A stretch of 64,000 nucleotides of DNA. Source: Candidatus Gastranaerophilales bacterium. Its GTDB lineage: Bacteria; Cyanobacteriota; Vampirovibrionia; Gastranaerophilales; Gastranaerophilaceae. Under the pieces are notes generated by a model that did not search any database, was not told where the DNA came from, and saw only the letters and a program-made list of their open reading frames with translations. Location: NCBI GenBank assembly GCA_944323155.1, contig CALURL010000012.1, positions 1-64,000 on the forward strand, in the 5' to 3' direction. The position numbers and the translations under genes are program-made. Below are positions 17,735-26,454 of the stretch, one piece after another; position 1 is the first letter of the stretch, and each line of letters starts with the position of its first letter.

Positions 17735-18793
17735 CTAAATATTTACTGTATTTTTTTTACGACTATTGTTATTTCTATAACCAATTCCTGCACGGTAGCC
17801 AGATATAAAGTACATAAATGGTAAAGCTGGTTCTATCCACTTAAATCCAGATAAGATACCGGCAGTTGCAATATCATCAACATGCAAAGCTATATCAAGA
17901 GGTTCAGGTTTACGTTCGCTGTATAGACCTTTTTTATTCTTTTTTTCTCCAAACAATGGATTTATACACTTTTTACTTACATAATTCGCAATATAACTTC
18001 CTCCGACAATCCCTGTTGAAGTTATTCCTGCAAGAATTACAAATAATTTTTGTGCAGGCTTTAAGGGGTTTATTACTTTATTTTTCTCTAGTTGTTCTGA
18101 AAAAAATAAGGCTGTACCTGCACCGACATTACATAGGAAGATATTTGCAAGATACTGATACAGCCCTTCTTTGACCTTATTGGCCGTCCTTTTTTTAGTG
18201 TTTGTATGTGTAGAAAAATCTGCTATTAAACCTCCTGATATTCCTCCTAAAACAGGAATTAAACCGAGTAATGACAATCTGCCTATTTCCGCGAAAATTT
18301 CCTTGGAATTTAAATTTTTCTTTTTCGGCAAAATAACATCAAATAAATCATTTTTATTATTATTATCAGCTAATTTATCTATTAACAACTGAATTTGTTT
18401 AGGAGAAAGTTCTTTGGTCTTAGCTGTTTGTAAGGCATTTATAACTTCTGCGTTATTTAAATTAGAATTAGCTAAATATCTGTCCACTGCATTAGCTTGT
18501 TTAACCTGTAACTCTTTTAACGGTATATTTCCCATCAATCCATTAAAAATCTTTTTACCATTAATCTTTAATCCTCTTGTACCCAGCAATGAAGCACCAA
18601 TTGTTGAAGAAATTACAACTGTATTACGTATAAAATGAGTTTTTCTGTTTCGTTTATGTTTTTTAGCATATTTGCAATAATCGGAAATGCCAAAAGCAGT
18701 ACCTGAAGCGACAAGTAAATGAGGCATCTTCTTATGAAGTTTAGCCAAAACTATTGGTTGATCAACGTATTTTGCAATTGTTGCAATTTTCAT
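17735..18793 (-). CDS. Uncharacterised multi-spanning membrane protein
   Basis: A 352-residue protein of no family I can name. Several hydrophobic segments are visible: NTVVISSTIGASLLG, LSLLGLIPVLGGISGGLIAD, YLANIFLCNVGAGTALFF, LFVILAGITSTGIVGGSYIA and a C-terminal LPFMYFISGYRAGIGY. They are separated by lysine-rich loops. A cytoplasmic or periplasmic insert (about residues 80-160) is hydrophilic. It stands alone between the GNAT and DtxR-type genes. Confidence 0.65.
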   Translation of the reverse strand: MKIATIAKYVDQPIVLAKLHKKMPHLLVASGTAFGISDYCKYAKKHKRNRKTHFIRNTVVISSTIGASLLGTRGLKINGKKIFNGLMGNIPLKELQVKQANAVDRYLANSNLNNAEVINALQTAKTKELSPKQIQLLIDKLADNNNKNDLFDVILPKKKNLNSKEIFAEIGRLSLLGLIPVLGGISGGLIADFSTHTNTKKRTANKVKEGLYQYLANIFLCNVGAGTALFFSEQLEKNKVINPLKPAQKLFVILAGITSTGIVGGSYIANYVSKKCINPLFGEKKNKKGLYSERKPEPLDIALHVDDIATAGILSGFKWIEPALPFMYFISGYRAGIGYRNNNSRKKNTVNI

Positions 18794-18874
18794 AAATATA
18801 ATTAACCCTATTTGTTAGCCTAAACTAACTTTATAAGAAAAAATATTTTTTGTCAAGCCATAACTCAAATGATA

Positions 18875-19279
18875 TTAATATAGATTTTTTATATTAAAGT
18901 TTCCCGATTTGACAAAATCTGTAAGTTTAGTCATATTTTCAAACACCTTTTCAGAGACAATATGTTCCATTTTACAAGCAATTTCAACTGCTTCTTTGTT
19001 ATCCAGACCAAGAATTTCCGTAAAAAATTCTGCAATTTTTTCATGTTTTTCCAAGACAGATTTTGCGATTTTTTCGCCCTTAACAGTAAGTGTAATAGGA
19101 GAATATGGAGCGTAATTAATCAATTTCTTTTCTGCAAGAACATTCAAAGCACCTGTAACAGAGGCCTTTCTAACATTCAAAGATTTTGCAATATCAGTAA
19201 CTTTTGCATTACCATTTTTCAAAACCTGCGAATAAATTTCTTCTATATAATCTTCAAGGCTGACTGATAATTTTTCCAT
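18875..19279 (-). CDS. DtxR/MntR-family metal-dependent regulator
   Basis: A 134-residue repressor of the DtxR/MntR group. The N-terminal winged helix includes AKVTDIAKSLNVRKASVTGA. The dimerisation part carries metal ligands in the ACKMEHIVSEKV region (Cys, Glu, His). The short length without an SH3 domain fits MntR more than DtxR. It starts 3 bp after the HAD phosphatase gene (AAGGA site overlapping its end), so they are co-transcribed. Whether it senses Mn or Fe is undecided. Confidence 0.85.
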   Translation of the reverse strand: MEKLSVSLEDYIEEIYSQVLKNGNAKVTDIAKSLNVRKASVTGALNVLAEKKLINYAPYSPITLTVKGEKIAKSVLEKHEKIAEFFTEILGLDNKEAVEIACKMEHIVSEKVFENMTKLTDFVKSGNFNIKNLY

Positions 19280-19282
19280 ATT

Positions 19283-19933
19283 CTACAATTCCTTAATCTT
19301 CTTTATTATATCACATGGTTTATCAACAATCGTATAACATCCTGCATTTTTTAAAACATCTTTAGACCTGAAACCCCAGCTTACACCAATACATGGCAAT
19401 TGAGAATTTTTTGCAGTCATAACATCAACATCAGAATCGCCAATATACACACAATTTTCTTTTTTAGAATTTAGAATTCTAATGGCTTTCAAAACACCGT
19501 CTGGTGCAGGCTTTTGGGGAATATTATTCATTTGGCCGACCGCGGCATCGACTAAACCAGAAAAATATTTGTTACACAATTCTTTTACGGCAGAATCAAA
19601 TTTATTAGATACAACAGCAATCTTGCAGCCTGCGAATTTAAGTTCACGAAGCATATCCAAAATACCGTCATAAGGTGCTGTTTTATTATACATATTTTTA
19701 GAATAATTAACCTTAAAAATCTCGAGGCATTTTTCAAAATTAGGGTTATTAATCCCTTGCGGAATAGCTCTTTCTATAAGTTTAGCCACACCGTTACCAA
19801 CGAATTCTCTGACCTCTTCCAGAGTTCTCAAGGGATAACCAAATTCAGATAATGCAAAATTTGTACTATTCTTTAAATCTTCCAGCGTATTTAATAAAGT
19901 TCCATCTAAATCAAAAATAACAGTATTAATCAT
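19283..19933 (-). CDS. HAD-family phosphatase (phosphoglycolate phosphatase-like)
   Basis: A 216-residue HAD hydrolase with motif I FDLDGTLLNT (nucleophile D8, D10), motif II VVSNK (Ser), a lysine in PQKPAPDG and motif IV YIGDSDVDV. The helical cap type resembles Gph/PGP-like phosphatases. It is the first gene of an operon with the DtxR-type regulator. The -10 box TAATAT ends 6 nt before the ATG with TTGTTA 17 nt upstream, implying a leaderless mRNA. The substrate is not determined. Confidence 0.87.
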   Translation of the reverse strand: MINTVIFDLDGTLLNTLEDLKNSTNFALSEFGYPLRTLEEVREFVGNGVAKLIERAIPQGINNPNFEKCLEIFKVNYSKNMYNKTAPYDGILDMLRELKFAGCKIAVVSNKFDSAVKELCNKYFSGLVDAAVGQMNNIPQKPAPDGVLKAIRILNSKKENCVYIGDSDVDVMTAKNSQLPCIGVSWGFRSKDVLKNAGCYTIVDKPCDIIKKIKEL

Positions 19934-19939
19934 GAAATG

Positions 19940-19968
19940 ATATTATCACATGTATAATTCAATAACAA
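19940..19968 (-). promoter_or_regulatory. Leaderless-type promoter of the HAD-dtxR operon
   Basis: Minus strand: TTGTTA, 17 nt, TAATAT, 6 nt, ATG at 19933. Confidence 0.5.
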
Positions 19969-20016
19969 TAGTTCGTGTGAAACCTTAACTTACAGGTTTG
20001 TTTATTTATTGTCATA

Positions 20017-20080
20017 ATTTTGTTGGGCAGGTATGCCCAACCTACATTTTTTGTTCGGGTAGAAGCCCAACTTATATTTT
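20017..20080. repeat. Short palindromic repeat pair
   Basis: A TTGGGCAGGTATGCCCAA hairpin followed by a degenerate GTTCGGGTAGAAGCCCAAC hairpin, about 60 bp in all, between the HAD gene and the gene at 20134. Confidence 0.7.
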
Positions 20081-20133
20081 TTAAATTAATTTGGGTGAAA
20101 GCAAATCTACAGCTAAAAAATATCAGCCTTTGT

Positions 20134-20664
20134 TTAGTCAACGAACTTTCTTGTCATAATTACATTTCCAAGCTCATCATAGCCATTTGTGCCTATCCAG
20201 TGCGCAATTAATTTGCCTTCCGGTGTATAGATGAAGGTTTCTTCTTTTGATATTCGTAAACTCATATTTACAAGCTTACCGGATGTATCATATTTATAAG
20301 CCTTGAATGGATAATCAAGAGATTTCTTTTCTTCTACATACATTAAACTTCCGTCGCTTTTGTAATAATAAACATGGTATTCGTCTTTCAAATACATCAC
20401 AGCATATGTAAAATCGGAAAACATCGCAAGCGTTCTGTCTTTTAATTCGGTTTTGCCGTTTAGCAAATATTTCATGTGTGAACGGTGTCTGAAATCGTAA
20501 CTATGACTTCTGATTAATTTTTTATCAATACCTGTTTGTTCTGTTGTCAAAAGTTCGCTTCTTGCAGAATTCACGTCATAAGTTACGCCGCCTGTTATTA
20601 CGGTTTCTGCAAAGGCGTTCTGGATGCACAAAAGTAAGACCGTTAAAATAATACATTTTTTCAT
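20134..20664 (-). CDS. Secreted protein of unknown function
   Basis: A 176-residue protein with a clear signal peptide (KKCIILTVLLLCIQNAFA, cleavage after A). The mature part is beta-rich with tyrosine pairs and short repeated turns (YYYKSDGSLMYVEE, YKYDTSGKLVNMS, IYTPEGKLIAH) resembling MORN-type units. It starts 3 bp after the 20667 gene stop with a GGAG site inside that gene's end, so the two are co-translated. It may act outside the membrane as a partner of the upstream product. Confidence 0.7.
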   Translation of the reverse strand: MKKCIILTVLLLCIQNAFAETVITGGVTYDVNSARSELLTTEQTGIDKKLIRSHSYDFRHRSHMKYLLNGKTELKDRTLAMFSDFTYAVMYLKDEYHVYYYKSDGSLMYVEEKKSLDYPFKAYKYDTSGKLVNMSLRISKEETFIYTPEGKLIAHWIGTNGYDELGNVIMTRKFVD

Positions 20665-20666
20665 AC

Positions 20667-22529
20667 TTAATTCTCCGTGTTATATAATCTTATAAAAAAG
20701 CAGGCTACGTGTTGAATTGTATCTACTCTAATCCATTGTCTCGTTGCTTTAAAGCGGATTGTACGCATAGAACGTTGAGGATTTTTGTGAGCGTAACTGT
20801 TTTTTTCATTTACGTATAATGAAAATTGGCTTTTTGCTGCGCGCTTACAGGCAGAAAGAATTTCTTTGGCGAGTTCTTCTTCTCCAAGTTTTTTTGCAAG
20901 ATAGTATGATGCGATTAAACCTTCAGAGCGTGCGCCGTCAGGAAAATAATGGTCGCCATAGTCGTAAAAATATCCGCCGTCATAATCAAGATATGGTGTA
21001 TCATCTGATGAATACATTTTTTCTATCATTGTTTTGGCGTCATTAAAAACAAAATTAATTAAATTTTCTTGTCTAAAGCTTTCATCCTCGCACCATTCTT
21101 CTATTGCCTGCATTAACCATGCGTCTGAAGGCAGTGCTGTGAAAAGTTCTTGATAAAATTTCGGGCGTTCATCAACAATCCAGTTTAAGGCTTTTCTTGC
21201 GCGTTTTCTCACATCATCGACGAATTTTTTGTTTTTATCATAGTGGTTGCAGAATAAGGCAAGTCCTAAAAGCGCTTCTCCCGGATAATAGAAGGAAAAC
21301 ATTTCTTTTCTGTCTTTGTCGCTTACCTTTAATAGGGGTTTACCGTCGTTGTATTTCGGGTGAATATAGTACCCCATAAGTTCGCCGGATTTTGTCATGC
21401 GGCTTAGAAGATGATTTACATAGCCTTCAATATAGTTGTCATAACTTGTATCACCTGTTGCTATTCTGTATTTCATCATTGAGGCTGCAAAAAGCCCTGT
21501 TGCACCAAGTTTTGCCTTGTTATTTAAAAATGAATAGTATGCAGGTCTTTTTTCAAATTCATGTTCTTGTGTGATTTCTACGCAGTAATCCAAAGCTTTT
21601 TTGGCTGATTGCAGAAATTTTTCATCCTTTGTTAAATTATATGCGTGCAAAAGTGTAATAATTCCGCCGCAATGCCGTAAGTCATTGTAATATAAATCAT
21701 CTTCTTTTCTATTCGGGTGTTCGTGGTCTACAAAGTTATCTTCTTTGCAATCGTAGTAGTATAAAAACTGGCCATTGTCATGCATATTATCAATAAGCCA
21801 TTCTGCCGAGTTTATGAAAATATTTCTCACGGTGTCATAGCTGAATTCCGGATATAAAACATTCCCGCGGTATAGCGGAACAATTTCGTCTTTGTATGTT
21901 ATGAATGCATGACTTTTAAGTAAAAAATATTCAAATCCTGGAGTAGTTCGGAGTATTTCAAGTCTTTCTGGAATTTTATCTGTCATTTTTTTTATAAAAG
22001 TTTTTCTGACAACTCCATTCAATGCCTGTTTTAATCCAAGGTGGCTGAGCGTAAATCCGTCTGTCGGCATATAGTAATAGGATACACCGTCTTTTTTTAA
22101 TTCTATGCCGTTAATTCCGATTTCAAATCTGTCTTCGCTAAATTCTTTTGTTTGAAGCCTTCTGAATGTTGTTTGAATTCTTTCGGTTGAAAATTCAATC
22201 ATAATACGGCATTCGTTTTCATCTGCTACATTGAATTTGTCAAATCGTTTGTTTGCTCGAAGCATTTCTATATTACGATTTAAAGATTCATCTAGACTTT
22301 TTCTTATACTGCCGTATTTGATGAAATCTTCTCCGGCCTGAAAAAGTGAAATATAAAGGATTGTATTAGACGGTTTATAATCAAGAATTCCATTAAGATT
22401 CAAGTCTTTAGTTTTAACGGCCTTTCCTGAAACTAAACATTCTCTAACACGTTTGAGAAGGACATTCATTTCTGTGAAGTCCTGTTTAAAATATTCTCTT
22501 TCTTTGTCGTTTTGAATTTTAAAATCCAT
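20667..22529 (-). CDS. Alpha/alpha-barrel (six-hairpin glycosidase-like) protein
   Basis: About 620 residues from the ATG at 22529 (AAAGG 6 nt upstream). A TTG reading from 22547 adds six residues. Residues 1-200 form an unknown N-terminal domain. Residues from about 240 onward show repeated helical hairpins with aromatic/acidic motifs (DNGQFLYYYDC, DLRHCGGIITLLHAYN, FSFYYPGEALLGLAL, GGYFYDYGDHYFPDGARSEG), typical of (alpha/alpha)6 toroids in glycosidases and epimerases. No signal peptide, so cytoplasmic. The substrate is unknown. Confidence 0.65.
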   Translation of the reverse strand: MDFKIQNDKEREYFKQDFTEMNVLLKRVRECLVSGKAVKTKDLNLNGILDYKPSNTILYISLFQAGEDFIKYGSIRKSLDESLNRNIEMLRANKRFDKFNVADENECRIMIEFSTERIQTTFRRLQTKEFSEDRFEIGINGIELKKDGVSYYYMPTDGFTLSHLGLKQALNGVVRKTFIKKMTDKIPERLEILRTTPGFEYFLLKSHAFITYKDEIVPLYRGNVLYPEFSYDTVRNIFINSAEWLIDNMHDNGQFLYYYDCKEDNFVDHEHPNRKEDDLYYNDLRHCGGIITLLHAYNLTKDEKFLQSAKKALDYCVEITQEHEFEKRPAYYSFLNNKAKLGATGLFAASMMKYRIATGDTSYDNYIEGYVNHLLSRMTKSGELMGYYIHPKYNDGKPLLKVSDKDRKEMFSFYYPGEALLGLALFCNHYDKNKKFVDDVRKRARKALNWIVDERPKFYQELFTALPSDAWLMQAIEEWCEDESFRQENLINFVFNDAKTMIEKMYSSDDTPYLDYDGGYFYDYGDHYFPDGARSEGLIASYYLAKKLGEEELAKEILSACKRAAKSQFSLYVNEKNSYAHKNPQRSMRTIRFKATRQWIRVDTIQHVACFFIRLYNTEN

Positions 22530-22706
22530 ATTCCACCTTTTATTCAAATAATATCATAATTTTAAAATCTTTGTATCGTTAGAATATTGTATATAAATAA
22601 GAAAAGATAAGAAAATTTTTTGAAAAGAAATATAAACTTATTGTGTATATGCTTTAGGGTAATTAAGTCTGTTTCATTTTTTATAATAATATTTTAGGAG
22701 ACATTT

Positions 22707-22982
22707 ATGAGAATATATGCTTTACCCGTTTATAATAACAATTTTTCTACTGTAAAATATCGGAAAAATGCTGCGCAGCAACAAATTAATTTTTCTGCTT
22801 TGCCGAAAATTAATGAAAATGTAAAAAAAGAAGCCGGTGTGATAGGCGCAATTGCCTGCCTTGTCGGAATTCCGTTTTTATTCTGTATGGTATTAAAGAA
22901 TTTGTGTTCTAAAAAAAATAGCAATGAGCATATTTTTTTGAGTGACGGAACTTATTTGGGAACACCAGATGAATTTAAATAA
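22707..22982 (+). CDS. Small single-pass membrane protein with INFS motif
   Basis: A 91-residue protein after a TAGGAG ribosome site. Residues 1-45 are polar and contain QQINFSALPKI. One transmembrane helix follows (GVIGAIACLVGIPFLFCMVL), then a short polar tail. The N-terminal motif matches those of the next two genes (RVSFGG, NINFGR), so the three may share a targeting or processing step. I know no family for it. Confidence 0.6.
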   Translation: MRIYALPVYNNNFSTVKYRKNAAQQQINFSALPKINENVKKEAGVIGAIACLVGIPFLFCMVLKNLCSKKNSNEHIFLSDGTYLGTPDEFK

Positions 22983-23087
22983 CTACTACAATTGTAACAG
23001 TTTGTAAATATCTATATGAATTAACCTTAACAGTTATTGCCAAAAAATATTTACGTTTTATAATAAGTGTACTTAAGGCACTTATTA

Positions 23088-24224
23088 ATGATAAACACTA
23101 ACTATTTAATAAAAACAGGGAATTACTATAATACATCACTACAGAGAGTTTCATTCGGGGGACATGGTTACAAGATTAAGCAGGACTACGGTCGTGACGA
23201 GTTTGTTTCTTTAACTCCAAAGATAAGCAAAAAAGATGTTTCAGCTTTAAACAAACACGTTGCATTGTTTCCTCTAGATATATCTTATAAAAAGTCAATG
23301 CTTGTAAATATGGGAGAAAACCCTAAAAATACTTACAGGTTAAATTCTATAGCCGGACCGCAGGAATTTAACAGCTTTTTGTCAGAGCATAATAATCATG
23401 AATATATTTATAAACCAGGTGATAGACCGTTTTTGAGACAGCATGAAGTTGATTCTCACACAATGGAGAATGTTGAAACCGGCAGGTATGGCGCGAATTT
23501 ACATATTCATTCAGTACATTCAGACGGCCAGCTTACTATTCAGGAAATTTTAGATCAGGCTGTAGCTTATGCTGACAAAAGAGTTGAGAAAAATGGCGCT
23601 CATGAACCTTTTTATATTGCTATTACCGATCATAATACTGCGGAAGGTTCAAAAGAAGCTTTGAAATTAATTTATGAAAATCCTAAAAAATATCAGAATT
23701 TGAGGGTAATTTTAGGGGCAGAGATTTCTGCTAAGATGCCTGAAGTCAGAGGGTTTCAGTTTAAAAAGCCAAGGCCTGTTCATATTCTTATGATGTGTAT
23801 GGATCCGAACAGTGAAGCTGTCCAAAATTATGTTAAAAGTCTGAGTGAAGAAAGCCATAATGTTATGTTTGCGAGGTACACAACTCTTGAAGAAATGACT
23901 GAGGCTTTGAAAGATGAAAAGAGTATAAGATATGGTTTTGCTCATCCGGCTTATCCTGATATGAAAAATTTTCTTAAATCTTCAAACAGATATAAGGCTG
24001 CTGTACTTGAATCTATCCAACATTTTCAAAATGTCACTAAAGATAAAGGCTTGTTTGTTGAAGGCTATTATCAGGGTTATATGAATGAACTGGCTACTGA
24101 TAAAAAGCTTTTGAAGTTAATCAGAAGATTTTGTGATTACCTTGATCTGTTGAAGGACGGCGGAATGGACACTCATATGAGGAACATTTTTCAGTCAGGC
24201 GCAAAACTTGTTAAGAAAAAATAA
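23088..24224 (+). CDS. PHP-domain metal-dependent phosphoesterase
   Basis: About 378 residues from the ATG at 23088 (AAGG 10 nt upstream). A GTG at 23067 would add seven residues. The PHP fold shows metal ligands in ANLHIHSVHSDGQLT, IAITDHNTAEG and ILGAEIS. A late FAHPAYPDM supplies another histidine. N-terminal residues up to about 110 are a lineage-specific extension with LQRVSFGGHGY. Likely a hydrolase of phosphate esters or nucleotides. It is convergent with the GH77-like gene (5-bp gap). Confidence 0.75.
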   Translation: MINTNYLIKTGNYYNTSLQRVSFGGHGYKIKQDYGRDEFVSLTPKISKKDVSALNKHVALFPLDISYKKSMLVNMGENPKNTYRLNSIAGPQEFNSFLSEHNNHEYIYKPGDRPFLRQHEVDSHTMENVETGRYGANLHIHSVHSDGQLTIQEILDQAVAYADKRVEKNGAHEPFYIAITDHNTAEGSKEALKLIYENPKKYQNLRVILGAEISAKMPEVRGFQFKKPRPVHILMMCMDPNSEAVQNYVKSLSEESHNVMFARYTTLEEMTEALKDEKSIRYGFAHPAYPDMKNFLKSSNRYKAAVLESIQHFQNVTKDKGLFVEGYYQGYMNELATDKKLLKLIRRFCDYLDLLKDGGMDTHMRNIFQSGAKLVKKK

Positions 24225-24229
24225 TTTTC

Positions 24230-26227
24230 TTAAGCTGTTTTTTGAACGTTATTTTGTTGTTTGCGGTTTTGCAAATATATGTATAATCCGCTTCCTATAG
24301 CTGCGGCTGCAAATGTTATTCCTATGAGAGCTTTTGTGAATTTATTGTTTTTAGAACCCGTTTTGCTTTCTTGCATAACCACTTCTGTAATTTCTTCTGA
24401 ATTTGTTATTATATCAGGTTTATACATCTCGTCGCGGTAGTAAACAATTTTGTCATAGAGCTGTTTTTGAGTTTTATCTAATCCTGCAAGTTTGAACAGT
24501 TTTTCAAGGCTGTCCATAAGGTTGTAGCCGTAACCGGATTGAAGCGCTTTGTTGAATGCTGTTTCGTAATCATACGGCACACCATAACCCCAGTTTCTTA
24601 CACCGTTGAAAGATTCATGTTGAAAACGTTCTCTTCTTCCGAAAATATTCATAAAGAAATGCATATGGTTTTTGGCGGAAGTTATTTCCGCAAATTTAGC
24701 TTTCATAAACTCAACAGGAGAATTTATTGCACTTTCATCTACATTAAAGAATTTTGCAAGTACTTCAAGATGATTTTTCCTATTATAAATTTTGGCAGAA
24801 GGCAAATCTTCTGCAAGGTCTATAAGATTAACAGGATCATGGTTTAGACCGATAACAAATTTGTCTTCCCCGAATATTTTTGTAAAATAACTGCTTGTTC
24901 CCCAGTTTTTGCTTGAATAAGTTGCGTTATAGACTTTTACAACTTTTTTTGCGGCAGGTGTAAGCGTGTGTTTTTTATCAACAAAGGGTGTGAATTCTTC
25001 CGGTCCTGCGTCAAATTCATATAAAATATCGTTTGGATCAAAGTTTTCGCCTTTAACTTTTTTTACGGTTTTTTCTATACGGTTAACCAGTATATCTGTA
25101 AAATTTATTTTATCTATTTTACCATTAGGAAAATGTGCTGCTGATTGAAGATATTGCCAGCCTACATCAAGTCTTATTACGTCTCCTAACTCTGCTGTTC
25201 TTTCAATTTTTCGCATAAGAAGTTTTGATGCGATTGAGTCGGGATTTGATATCTCATCATGGTTAAACATTGGAAGTCCGAAGCAGGATTCTGCAGGATA
25301 TGGCATGAAAGCTTTCGGGAAAGCATGTACCAGTGCGTCATCAAAGTTTATCGGGCAATCGGTAATTAATTTTTTGCCAAGTTTATTTACATTAGCTTTT
25401 CCTATGAGAAAATGTTTCTCTGCAATAAACTGTTTAAATTTGTAGAATTCAAGGTCGTCTTTGTGTTCTGTTTTAATCTGATTTAACCGTTTTTCACGAA
25501 GTTCTTTTGGAAATTCCGGATTATAAAGATTTCTGTCAACGCCGTCTTTATCCCAGTTTCTAAACCAGCGATTATTGTGCTCTTTTTTGAGCACTCCGTA
25601 ATATATGCTGTAAATATCAAGCCAGTCTTTGTTTTTGGTTTTAAAGTTTTCAAAATCTTTTTTTAATGTGTCAATATTCGGGTGGGTTGAGGTTTTGAAA
25701 CGTTCGTATGCTTGTCTTAAAGCTTTGTCCTGCGGGCTGTTATCGTCCATTACATTATGGAAATTTATCAGAGTTTTTTGTGTTTGTTCATTTTGGGTTA
25801 ACTGATTTTGTTTTACAACTTGTTGAAACTCTTCTTCTGTTAAGATATTGCCAAACTCATCATTTTTGAGAAGTTCAAGGTTAATGTGCTGGACTCCCGG
25901 TGACATAACAGTGCCTTTGTAGTTACAGTAAAAATCTTTGTATCCGTCAGGCTGTCCGAATGGAAGAATTTTTAAGTGTGTATAATTTATGTAATCATCC
26001 ATAAATTTCAGGTATTCTTTTGTTTCATCTGATGATAAAATTCCTATACCAGTGTCGGTATTTGTGGATTTTGGCATACAGGTGTCCGGCATGACAAAAA
26101 TGCGTTTCCCGTCTTTGTGTCCGAGAACTTCAAACGCTTTACTGCTTGTCTCTTTCATGTCCTTGCGTTCTTCTGTATTAAGTTTTCTGCCAAAATTAAT
26201 ATTATGGCTTGCAGGATGAATTCTCAT
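24230..26227 (-). CDS. Divergent GH77-like 4-alpha-glucanotransferase with C-terminal anchor
   Basis: A 665-residue protein. Motifs parallel those of amylomaltase/MalQ: LITDCPINF (compare IIGDIPIFV), RLDVGWQYLQ (nucleophile Asp region), ILYEFDAGPEEFTPF (acid/base Glu region), VIGLNHDPVNL (third Asp) and NWGYGVPYDYE. All three expected acids are present. It differs from MalQ in a long N-terminal insert, the starting motif NINFGRKLN, and a C-terminal helix (ALIGITFAAAAIGSGLYIYL) that would anchor it in the membrane. If active, it would act on alpha-glucan. The assignment rests on motif order only. Confidence 0.55.
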   Translation of the reverse strand: MRIHPASHNINFGRKLNTEERKDMKETSSKAFEVLGHKDGKRIFVMPDTCMPKSTNTDTGIGILSSDETKEYLKFMDDYINYTHLKILPFGQPDGYKDFYCNYKGTVMSPGVQHINLELLKNDEFGNILTEEEFQQVVKQNQLTQNEQTQKTLINFHNVMDDNSPQDKALRQAYERFKTSTHPNIDTLKKDFENFKTKNKDWLDIYSIYYGVLKKEHNNRWFRNWDKDGVDRNLYNPEFPKELREKRLNQIKTEHKDDLEFYKFKQFIAEKHFLIGKANVNKLGKKLITDCPINFDDALVHAFPKAFMPYPAESCFGLPMFNHDEISNPDSIASKLLMRKIERTAELGDVIRLDVGWQYLQSAAHFPNGKIDKINFTDILVNRIEKTVKKVKGENFDPNDILYEFDAGPEEFTPFVDKKHTLTPAAKKVVKVYNATYSSKNWGTSSYFTKIFGEDKFVIGLNHDPVNLIDLAEDLPSAKIYNRKNHLEVLAKFFNVDESAINSPVEFMKAKFAEITSAKNHMHFFMNIFGRRERFQHESFNGVRNWGYGVPYDYETAFNKALQSGYGYNLMDSLEKLFKLAGLDKTQKQLYDKIVYYRDEMYKPDIITNSEEITEVVMQESKTGSKNNKFTKALIGITFAAAAIGSGLYIYLQNRKQQNNVQKTA

Positions 26228-26454
26228 GTTAGTTCTTTTAAAACTCCTAAAAAATTTTTTTGCTATTTGTTATTATTTATTTTATTTTGATTATCCCAAT
26301 TATAACAGCAATATTTGCCATCTAAATGACGTATTGCGTTTCTGTAGAATTATAATAGAATAATCTTAAGGAATGTTAACTCTTGGTTAACTATTCGGCA
26401 AAAAAATATTGTTATGTGTTTTATAAAACATGTGTAAGTAGGTGGAATTAAATT

